Source: Vermamoeba vermiformis
Taxonomy: Eukaryota > Tubulinea > Echinamoebida
Assembly: GCA_045837725.1 (NCBI GenBank)
Contig: JBEWZL010000002.1
Span: 1-64,000 of the forward strand
Length of the DNA stretch: 64,000 nucleotides
Direction of reading: 5' to 3'
The translations under genes and the position numbers were made by a program. Below are positions 10,974 through 20,828 of this stretch, one piece after another. The number at the start of each line of letters is the position of its first letter. The first letter of the stretch is position 1. The notes beneath the pieces are model-generated. The model was not told the DNA's origin. It saw nothing but the letters and a program-made list of their open reading frames with translations, and searched no databases.

Positions 10974-12825
10974 AAGAAGCTTCGAAATCACCAAAGCCCG
11001 CCAGAAAAGCCGGTGATGATGATGACGATATCGTCGAGGAGCCTGAAGTGTACGAAGAGGATTACGAGGAAGAAGAACAAATGAGCGCCAAGAAATTACG
11101 TGAGAAATTAGAGAAAGACGCGTTGTCTGCCAGGTATGCAGTGGCATTAGTACTATTATATTAGCGCTACCCTTACGATAACTCTTCTATAGTGGCATTC
11201 ATGACTTGCGTGACCAACAAATCAGTGAAGTAGCCGAAATTCTAGAAGTCGAGTTGCACGTGGCACAAGCACTGCTTGCACACTTCAAGTGGGACAAAGA
11301 CAAATTACTTTCAGATTACTGCAATGACCCTGCCAAAGTATTCGAGTCAATTAAAATGGCGCTGCCTTCAGAGCCTGCTTCGGCAAAGAAGTACGATAAG
11401 GACTTCTCATAGATATAATGGCAATTTCTAACGCACATTTAGGCGCGATACTCTCATGATTGAAAAGCCCGAGTCGATTGAGTGCTCGATTTGTTTCGAC
11501 GATGTTGACGCACCCGACTTCACTGGCTTGGACGAGTGCCAACACTACTTCTGCAACGGTTGCTGGAAGATGAATTTGGAAGACGTACAAATCAAAGAAG
11601 GCCGCACTATTGATATTACGTGCATGCACCAAGGCTGCAACAACTTAGTACCTGCGAGAATCGTGAAGTGAGTCACTCTAAATCCCCTTTAAACCGACCT
11701 TAAACTGACCTCTCGAAACTAGACAACTCGTCAGCAATGACGCGTACGCCAAGTACGCACGATTTTCAGCCAAGACATTTGTTGACAGTCACGCTGATTT
11801 GAAGTGGTGCCCTGCTCCGGGTTGCGAACGCGCTGTAAATAATTTCCGTCGTGAAGGCAAGATTCTAGTGGGCACTTGCGCGTGTGGTTTGAAGTTCTGT
11901 TTGCACTGCATGGAAGAGGCTCACCCTACTATCTCGTGCAAAGTCCTCAAAGATTGGAACATGTACTTGAGCGGCAACCTTGACGGTGCTGCATTGCCTC
12001 AAACCAAAGCAGCTGCAGATATTATGACGCTGCAATGGATCGCTGAGAACACAAAGGACTGTCCCAAGTGCGGTACAACGGTCGAGAAGAACCAAGGCTG
12101 TTTCCAAATGACGTGCCGCACATGTCACTCACAATGGTGCTGGCGCTGTCTCGAAGATTGGGCCACGCACAGCGATCACTTCCGCTGCACAAAGTACGAC
12201 GAGACCGAAGTTAAGGTAAGACCTGCGCCCTCATCATGCTCCGGATATAGGGCATTTACTCGCGTTCAATAGGACAAACCAGCCTTCTCTGATGAAGAAC
12301 TCGAGAAGAGAAAGGCCAAATTCAAAGTGGCGCACTTCTTCAATCAATTCAAAGATCACGATCAAAGCTTGAAGCTCGAGAAACAAAACCGCGAGAAGGT
12401 TGAAGCGCTGATCAAGAAATTGAAGGCGGACATGGAGTCAATCAACGGCGAATACCTTGAAGAGGCTGTAGTACAATTGCAAGAGGTATTCAAAGAAATG
12501 CATCGCTATGATCTTATCATATCGCTAATGTTATTTATACAGTGCCGCTTAGGACTGAAATATTCGTACGTGTATTTGTTCTTCCAAGACGACGATTTGT
12601 TGAAGGCACGATACGAGATGTTGCAAGTACGTACAATTGGATCGTTACTATCAAATAATTTATTAACGTATTGTTGCCTAGGAAAACTTAGAAATGATAA
12701 CAGAAAAGCTGACGCAAAGCATCGACAAGCAGCACGATCAGATTTCGGGTCCTGAAATTAGAAAACTCACCGCTGTCGCAAACACTGCGCTTAAGAATTT
12801 GCTAACATTCGAAGAAGTGTATTAG
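10974..12825 (+). CDS. Ariadne-type RBR E3 ubiquitin ligase
   Basis: Exons at about 10974-11133, 11193-11390, 11443-11667, 11723-12215, 12273-12485, 12543-12626 and 12682-12825. An acidic N-terminus (DDDDD..EEDYEEEE) leads into a UBA-like segment (AQALLAHFKWDKDKLL), RING1 (CSICFDDV..CQHYFCNGCW), IBR (CPAPGCERAV..CACGLKFCLHC), RING2 (CPKCGTTVEKNQGCFQMTC) and a C-terminal Ariadne domain. The RING2 Cys in QGCFQM matches the catalytic position of the family, so it should act by the RING-HECT hybrid mechanism, probably with neddylated cullins. There is no in-frame ATG before 11081, so translation either starts there (losing the acidic t ract) or comes from an upstream exon, perhaps the EF-hand gene. 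Confidence 0.9.
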
Positions 12826-13088
12826 TAGTTGTATTTTCTTCGTAAAAGTGTATTGTTATTTTTAGATCGGTTTTTGAACCAAGAATTCTAGTCTTGGGAA
12901 CCTTCTCCAAACCACGAAAATACGCACGTTGCTTTGAGTTCACAAATCGTTTACAACAAAGACAACAGATTTTTTTGTCCAGTTCATTATTGCAACACGA
13001 ACCTTTCGAGAACATCCGATCGTCTTAAGTTTACGCTTGGCTCTGTGATTAACTCCGTACATTCTTCCACCATTGACTCACAATCCCA

Positions 13089-15988
13089 ATGGCGGAGGTT
13101 GATCAGCAAGGCAACGAAGAGGAGGTCTGTTCTATTTGTTTGGAACCTTTAACGAACGACCAAGTGGTCTTACCATGCAACCACGGCTTTCATACGAAGT
13201 GTATAAATGATTGGACAAACTCTCGACGTAAGCAGATTATTATTTGATTTTTTTCTGAATTTATTATCTATTTTTGAAATTAAATTCAATTTTCAGAGAA
13301 CCAACAGCAGCAAAACGGCGTCGACGTTGCACCATGCCCCATGTGCCGAAAGCAAGTTGATAAAGAAGTTATCCAAGAATTAGCTCGTCCTATGGACTGG
13401 GTCGATATAGTCTTGACTCCTTTCATAGTCGTTATTTGGGGAGGTCAATTGCTAATTAAAGCTCCAAAGCGCATTTACAACCTATTGATTGCCATTGCAA
13501 AGAAATCTGCATCGGTATGTAAACGATTAAATCTAGAGTTCCTTCGTCCTAATTCTTGGTCAGGTACTTAAATCTGCCTTTCATAAGCTCGCCTCCGCGC
13601 TACAATTTTGTGGCACTTGGATTAAAAACAGAAGTGGCAAGACTCTGCGAGCCATCGGCAGAGCGATTCAATTCGTCGTACGGAAGTTACAGAGCGTGTT
13701 GACTCACGTTGGTAGAATCATCGTACGCGTTGCCAAATTCGGCTACAACACGACACAGAAAGTATACAACGCTATCAAACCTCACATCGCAAAGGTTGTG
13801 AATGCTATTGGAACAGTACTACGACGTGTTTGGAATGCAACGAAGAAAGTCGTTCAATTCGTCGATCACTACGTCACTTTGGTCCTCACAAAAATAGTTC
13901 TGGCACTCGTGGAAGTCCTCAAATTTACCACGAAGATAATTAAGACGGTGGCGCTATTCGTCGACAAAGTAGTCACGTGGGTTTTAACGAAGACGGTGCA
14001 GATCCTGTACAAGACTGTCAAATGGGTCGTCACACTCCTCGCTAAAACAGTGAAGACGATTGCAGGCAAATTGTGGCAATTAATCTCGTTCATTGCTGAC
14101 CAATCATGGGAGGCAACGAAGATCATCTTTAGAGTGCTGAAGAAAATACTGACAGTCGCGTGGAACATCACCGTGAAGACCGTCACTTTCTTGAAAGATT
14201 TGCTCGTTGAAATGGCCAACACACTCGTTGAATTCTTACTTCGAGTACGCATCTTGTTGATCAAAGTAGGACGAGTCCTGGGAAAGATTTTGACATTCTG
14301 CGGACGACTCGCGAAGCAGTGGCTCTGGAGACCTTTCGTCGCAGTCGTAAAATTCATCGACAGAATTCTAACTGCAGTTCTTGAATGGACTGTGCAAACA
14401 CTTTGGAAGGCACTCAACGTTCTGGTCGAAAAACTCTTCGATCTCACCTTGAAAGCGCTGCGCTACACCGCAATAGCACTGAAACACCTCTACAAAGCCA
14501 GCATGTTTGTCGCTGAATACGCTGCACGACTGTTAGTCAAAGTCGCCGAGTTTGTTAAGAAGACTCTACTGATGCTAGGCGACAAGATGTTTGACTTGGC
14601 ACTACAACTCATCGCTTACACCGCACGCGCACTTCGATTCACTGCTTTTCACATCATCAAACCGACAGCTATTTGGCTATGGAACGCAATCAAAGTCGTT
14701 TCGAAGCTCGTTTGGCGATTCGCAAGCAGCGTTTGGGAGTTGCTCAAATCGGTTGTGTTGACCATCTATCACGTCACTTCGCTCATTGGAGGCCGTCGTG
14801 GGACGATTTATTGGAGCAGTAGCACGTATTGTGGCCAATCTTCTCGTCAAATTCCACGGCCTTATAGTCACTACCATTGGTGTCGTTGCCAAATTCTTGT
14901 TGGACGTCACCTTCCGACTGCTCTACTGCGTTGATTGGATCGTTACGAAGGCTGCCTGGATTATTTCCTACCCACTCAAGTGGTTGCTCACATTGGCCGC
15001 TACTCTCACCGACTATGGACTGCAAGGTGTTTGGCAGCTCCTTATGCTCACAGGCAAGGTTATCAACTATTTGATTCTCGTGCCGTTAGAGAAGTTGGTG
15101 TGGGCAATAGGCGAGTTATTAACTCTCAGTCTGAATTTACTGCGAGAGTGTATGATCGTTGGCGCAACGCTTCTCATCAACACTGTCGCATGGCTTCGCG
15201 AGAATTTCATTAACACTCTTGATTTGGCACTTACATTTGTCTGGGCAAGCATCAAATGGATTGGTCGCACCAGTGTCAAAATGGCCCAACGATTCGTCCA
15301 AATCGTTAAAATCTCAGCAACTTTCCTACTCAAAGTGAAGCGAAAGATCGGTGCCTTCTTAACTGCCGTCAAAAATGCCGTAGTGCGAATGAAAAACAAG
15401 ATTGTCTCTGTCTCAGTGGCTGCGTGGCGTCGCGTCGTGGTGATGGTGAATTATTTGGGAAACAGATCGAAGGCTGCTTACAACAAATCGGGCATTCCAC
15501 GCTTACTTGCTGCCATCAAAACAGCTGCTGTCATCTTGGCAACAAGCAGCAAACAACGACTCGTTCTCATTAAGAATCGCATCGGCGCTATGATCACTCA
15601 AATGCGAGAAAACGGCAAAAAACGACGCGAACGAATGATGGCATTTGCCAAGGCCAGAATTCAGCAATTCTCGGCGGTATTTGCAGTGCTCAGTGGCCAG
15701 TTAAATCAACGAGCAAAAGCCATTGCAGCGCGAGTGGGCATCGCTATGGTGTTCATGAAACAACGCGGCATTGCAATGAAAAATAGAGCCATCATGGTCA
15801 AGAACGGCATGCAAGCTAAGATTGCTGCATTGACCTTGCGCATGCAACAGCGATTCATGCAAGTGAATCAGTTCATTGCTTTCATGCAAGCACGCATGGC
15901 TGCACTGCTCAAACAACGCGTTGGTGGCAATGTGAAGATTAACGACCCTCCTGTGAATAATAACGCCTTAGTGCAACCTGTACAGTAA
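13089..15988 (+). CDS. RING-H2 protein with giant amphipathic-helix tail
   Basis: The ATG at 13089 opens a RING finger within residues 14-75 (CSICLEPL..CNHGFHTKCINDW..CPMC), interrupted by intron 13228-13296. A second intron is at 13515-13563. The remaining ~850 residues are almost all amphipathic helix, with Val/Leu/Ile/Trp faces and Lys/Thr faces in quasi-repeats such as VTWVLTKTVQILYKT and VKWVVTLLAKTVKTI. The last ~130 residues change to a Met/Arg/Gln-rich helix. Long tails of this kind in perilipins or VPS13-like proteins coat lipid surfaces, so I infer a membrane- or lipid-droplet-bound ubiquitin ligase; the family itself is not recognised. The frame steps by one base near 14780. A weak GT..AG intron of 37 or 40 nt ending at 14791 would restore it, otherwise there is an indel. 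Confidence 0.8.
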
Positions 15989-16081
15989 TATAATAAGACT
16001 AACTCGAATAAACGTTCGGTTTTTACATTAAATATTCGGTCTATAAACAAGTTGCGTGGCACTTTCAAAAAAGATTTGTGA

Positions 16082-17715
16082 CTACACTTCAGCGTACAAA
16101 TCTGAAATGCCTTCAGTCTGAATCATCGACCAGTAATACTCAATGTTGTCCGCGTTAACATTCTCCAGTGTTTTCATCAACTCCGCCATGTCCACTTTGC
16201 CCGGTGTTGTGACGGGAATAGCGCCGTTAGCGAGCTTACTGGGCGTGCGCATGACAGCAGGTGCAGCTGCGACATCAGTGACAGCACTCGGCTCAGCGGC
16301 AATTTGACTTTGTTCGGCTGCAGCGTCGTCTTGAGACACCGCACTGACGAGGTAAATATCGATTGCGCCGCTGTCTGCTTTGAGGAAGATTTGGAAACGA
16401 CGACGACCATCAGCCATTTTCTGCGAGTAATATTAGTACGATGCGTTATTAATAATATTTACGATCTTGTGGCTCTTTTACCTCGTCTGGATCTGGCACT
16501 TCAAGACGAGTACCAGGAGGGGCTTTAATGCCAATAATAGTCTGATCATCCATCTCTGGCAGTGTCCTAATATCACCATATGTAACATAATTGAATGTAA
16601 TCGTTAGTTAAGGAGAATAAGCACCGCACTGGGAGTTAGATCGAGGTCGTTACAAATCGGTTCAAAAGGATATTTGTTCGTCTCGGAGCTTTCGAGCATA
16701 TTTTTGAGCTCTTGTTGTTTGTTCAATATCAGTTGATCCATCAGCTGCTCATCTTCAGCGAGGAGTCGTACTTGAAGGCGCATATCGTTCAGTGCTTCTT
16801 TATCTTCGTCAATTTCAGGCACTTCATCGCTAATTGGGCCTCCTCTATAATACATAACATTAATACCTTATAATTACAGTATAATCAAGTCATTGTACGT
16901 ACTTCCATTGCATTAAATTTTTTGATTTCTTATCCACGAGATCTATTCCTTCTAATACGTTTGTGATATCATAAATACGTCGTTTTTGTACCTGTGAGTC
17001 ATATATAAGCCAATATATTATTGAAATTAACCGCCGAAAACTTACTTTTAATTGAGCGGCTGCAGTATTTAAATCAATAGTCTTGTCTTGAGCCTCCTCA
17101 GCCAACGCAATAAATTTTCGTGTTAATAAGCCCAAACTGTTGTCTTTTCTCTTGCCTTCGTCTATCAATGCGATTAATTAATTGAAATAAAATTAAAATA
17201 TTTTAGATCATACTCGGATCTCGCTCTTTTTTGGCTTTTTTAGGTTGTGGTGCGTCTTCAGGCTCTGCTATTGATGATCTTCGACGCTGCAATACAATAG
17301 TGGGTTAATTTGAATTGATCTAAGCTAAATTTAGTTTGCGCGCCAATTTTGATTTAAATTTTAGAGTATTAGAGCGCTATAATATCAAAATATGTACCTT
17401 GCTGCTACGCCTATTGGAGTCCTCTAATTCCATTTTGTCCGAGGAACTTGTAAGTTGTGTCGGGGTGAGCGGATTTGGTCCACTCGGACATTCACCAGTT
17501 AAATTCTGTTCAGCTGATGCTGGCTCAGCGGCTATGCGTTGCATTTGATTTTTATTAGGCGTATTATTATTTCTGCTATTATTCTGGTCTGATTTGGGCA
17601 ATGAGCGCAGTAATTCAGCTACCGCGGTATCTGGTTCAGTTTTAATGTACGCAGCTGCATGAGACGACTCTAGGCCTAGTGTATTAGTAGCAGCAAATAC
17701 TGTTGAATGCTCCAT
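16082..17715 (-). CDS. E2F family transcription factor
   Basis: Exons 17715-17398, 17286-17214, 17161-17046, 16991-16903, 16844-16625, about 16589-16482 and 16420-16082. The winged-helix DNA-binding domain includes [10 protein letters not shown] and the diagnostic [13 protein letters not shown], which crosses into exon 4. A coiled-coil dimerisation segment follows, then the marked box with [18 protein letters not shown] and [18 protein letters not shown]. The C-terminus ([18 protein letters not shown]) may be the retinoblastoma-binding region. It presumably pairs with DP and controls G1/S genes. The junction between exon 5 and YVTYGDIR lacks a normal AG acceptor (see findings). It is divergent from ATG10, 257 bp away. 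Start ATG 17715 is the first Met of the frame. Confidence 0.9.
17335..17346. promoter_or_regulatory. E2F-like site in E2F intron 1
   Basis: TTTGCGCGCCAA, with E2F half-sites on both strands, lies inside the first intron (17397-17287) of the E2F gene. It suggests autoregulation as known for animal and plant E2F genes. The support is motif only. Confidence 0.4.
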
Positions 17716-17972
17716 ATTTTTTTGGTTGATTTTTTCGCTCAATCTGAAATTCTATTGAGTTCTTGATCAAGACTTTGTGTTACGCCTTGATTAAATATCT
17801 AACGAAATAAATAAATATGAGGACCTTAGAGTCAACAAAATACTATTGGTGACTCGCGTTGGCCTCTCGAACTTTCAAACACAAGAATAATTTCAAAATG
17901 GCGCGCAACAAAAATTTCAGCGCCCAAATCAAATCTCAGTTTAGATTCGCTTATTTTAGATTATATAGCACC

Positions 17973-18790
17973 ATGCTAGACTGGAGTACATTTGAATCAG
18001 AATGCCTTGACCTTCAACGCCGTTCTCAAGCGCTGAATCCGAACGATGCCTGGATTTGGAAAACTTTATCGGATCCAGTACGATCAACGAAATAAAATTA
18101 ACCACTATAATATTAACGATATATATTTAGGCTATAAAAGAATCATCGTACTTACAGTGCGCAAATAAAGTCAGGTTGTCAAATAAAAAATTAGATCAAG
18201 TTACTGACATTCAAGAAGATGACATAGAGGTACCGATATTAAAAAATGAATAACGTGATTTATTTTAATATTATTACAATTAGGAAATTGAAGATCCAGC
18301 TTCTGTAGCACGCTCACCAATTTCAGACGCAAATCCAATAATCTTCGACTACCACATCGTTTATAGCACTACATATCGTGTTCCTGTAATATATTTTAAC
18401 GCTTATAGAACAGGTAATGATTAAATTTAATTTTCAAGCTAATACAGGTCTAATTTCAATTTCAGATGGATCGCTTCTAACCCTCGACGAGATCTGGGAC
18501 GAGTTAAGGCCGTCATACATGACTGACGAGAATAAATGGAGCCTTATAACACAAGGAGTAAGATCTCTAACGATTACTCAATCAGTTCTAATCCAGATCT
18601 TCAGGAACATCCGCTTCTCGGCGTGCCTTTCTTTTTTATTCACCCGTGCCAGACTCAACTGCTCATGCAACAAGTCAAAGATATGAATAGCGAAGATAAC
18701 AATAAGTCACGCTATTTACTGCCGTGGCTCAGTGTTTTTGGTCCGATCGCTGGATTGAAATTGCCAACGCAGCTCTTTATGTACAAATAA
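17973..18790 (+). CDS. ATG10: ATG10 autophagy E2-like conjugating enzyme
   Basis: Exons 17973-18077, 18131-18229, 18283-18413, 18466-18557 and 18605-18790 give about 204 residues. The Atg3/Atg10 fold is seen as DYHIVYSTTYRVPVIYF, DGSLLTLDEIW and the catalytic block EHPLLGVPFFFIHPC, where Cys in HPC is the E2 nucleophile that accepts ATG12 before transfer to ATG5. The acidic insert IQEDDIEEIED matches the usual acidic loop. The ATG at 17973 gives a normal family length. An in-frame ATG at 17898 would add 25 residues with a basic, mitochondrial-like character and seems less likely. Confidence 0.92.
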
Positions 18791-18842
18791 GGAAATAGAG
18801 CTCGATAGATATAGTACAACACTATATTAATAACAAGATCGA

Positions 18843-20648
18843 CTATTCTGGCTGCGTAAGAATCAAGCACGAGTTGGATCCTGCTGCGACTTGAAGCACT
18901 TTTCTGTTGAGCAACACGCCCTCAACACGTCCCGGCTCAGCCGTCACACCGACTCCTGCCGAGCTTGCCAAAATCAACAAAGCCCCACGTGTAGCACGCG
19001 CCATCATCTGGTGAAATTTCGTTAGCAAGATCCGATCCGACGAAGGTGCAAGAATTCACGTACCAGTAGCGACAATAGCGTGCGAGTAACCAGCACTCAT
19101 GGACACGATCTTCTTGCCGTCGAATGCGTGGTAAATGGCCGGAACAGTCGTGTCGGCATTTCGTTCGGCAATTCTTCCGCCCTTGTTCTTGCCCCACACG
19201 TAGAAGTGATTGGCTGCGGAATAAAACATTAGCAAAGATTGACATGCCATACCCAGTGTCACGACGTACCAGTAGTAGCCATGTTCCAGTGTTTCTTGCT
19301 GCAGATGTCAAGCACGGGCTCATTGAACGACACTTTGACAGGCTGCGAGTAGTTCTTGGTCAGTTCTAACTCTTTGTTGCCGAGTTGACTGTAAGTGTTG
19401 CGGCCCCATGCGTACACTTCACCTTTGTCTAATCACAGTATCGTTAGGACATCACGTCAAGTGTCACACTTTCGTGCATTGGTACTACCTGACAAGGCCA
19501 GACAATGATTGTAACCGCACGCCACTTTGACAATCTTGACGTCATCGAGGCCCAGCAACTTCTTGGGCACGCGCGAGTTCAAGTACATTGTCGCACCAGC
19601 ACTGTTGACTGTCTCGCCCACACCGAGCTGACCGTAGTCGTTGCGACCAAAGGTGTACACTTCACCGTTCTCAGTCAACACTAAATATGGAGTATTAATG
19701 CAATTGCGAGACTAGCTCTATTTTAGCGCGTACCGATCGTATGAAATTCACCACCATGTGCCTCTTTGACACGCAGTCCTGCTGTCTTGAAGAACTCCAA
19801 CAGCGTGGGCGTGACGACATGTGACTCAGAGCCAAGGCCCTAGTAATAGTTTAATATGTATTGCTAAATATGGAAATATTGGTGCGTACCAGTGCTCCGT
19901 AATAGCCGATGCCAAACACGTACAGATCGCCTTGATCCGAAATAGCCAATGAATGCGAGTCACCGGAACTCACGCGCACTATTTTAACGTCTTTCAATTT
20001 TTCAACCAATCGTGGCACGTATTCGTCGCTGAACTCTTCGCCGTGACCTAATTGACCCGCGTGACATTTGCCTGAACAGATCCAACGGTTCAACAAATGT
20101 AAATTAATTGATATGATTGTAGTACTTACCCCAAGTATATAATTGACCATTTGAAATGGCTAAACAATGTGCGGCACCGAGGGCAATCGATGAAAATTTA
20201 GCGTCAACATAGCTGTGATTGATTCGGTAAATAAATCGATAGGTCTTTAAAGATGCCTTTGAATCAAAAATAATAATTTATTATTAATTACCTTAATACT
20301 TGCACAGGTTTGTTGTGCGTCTCTTTGTCTCCTTGACCCAATCGGCCGTATTCACCCTTTGAGTAAAAATTAGAATTTTCAAATAAATTGAAATAACATC
20401 ATCTGTTATTATTACTCACATAACCCCAAGCATACATGTTGACGACATGGCTCTAATATTTAATAATTAATTTTAGATAAATTTAAATTTCAACGGTTGA
20501 AACTCACGGCTGTAGATGGGTCCGGTTTAATTACTATAATAAAGATCATGATTATTAAAGTTGACTCGAGCTAAAGATATCAAGACTTACCAACAGGTTC
20601 CGGATTGGCACTTTTTGCTCGCTTCTTCAGTTCGTTCAAGAAAGACAT
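18843..20648 (-). CDS. RCC1-repeat (seven-bladed propeller) protein
   Basis: About ten exons begin at ATG 20648 (MSFLNELKKRAKSA) and encode RCC1 repeats with the usual W-G-x-x-x-x-G-Q-L-G core: MYAWGY/GEYGRLGQGD, LYTWGKCHAGQLGHG, VYTFGRNDYGQLGVG, VYAWGRNTYSQLGN, FYVWGKNKGGRIA and CYTWGFVDFGKLG. Such proteins act as Ran or other small-GTPase exchange factors or as scaffolds; no extra catalytic domain is present, so the role is open. The last exon ends correctly (VAAGSNSCLILTQPE, stop 18843) only if the frame moves by +1 near 18950. No intron of the required length exists there (see findings). Confidence 0.82.
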
Positions 20649-20828
20649 TATGTGTGCTCTTAGGATTGTTTTTCAAAATGAAAATAACTTGAAATGTCGC
20701 GAGTCCGTACCCTTCACTTGTTCAAGGAGATTTTTATGCAGATAAAAGCCAAAAATAGTTATAAATTCTGCGAATTACATTGGCCTAGAATTCTAAGCTG
20801 TACAAAAGAGGGTTGGTTTTATTTACAT

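Noticed and set aside
13869-14447. 192-codon minus-strand frame in the RING gene
   Set aside because: Shadow of the Lys/Val-rich repeat tail; Ser/Thr-rich nonsense with no domain.
16177-16410. Separate minus-strand gene at the E2F 3' end
   Set aside because: It is an alternative frame of the last E2F exon, whose own frame matches the E2F marked box.
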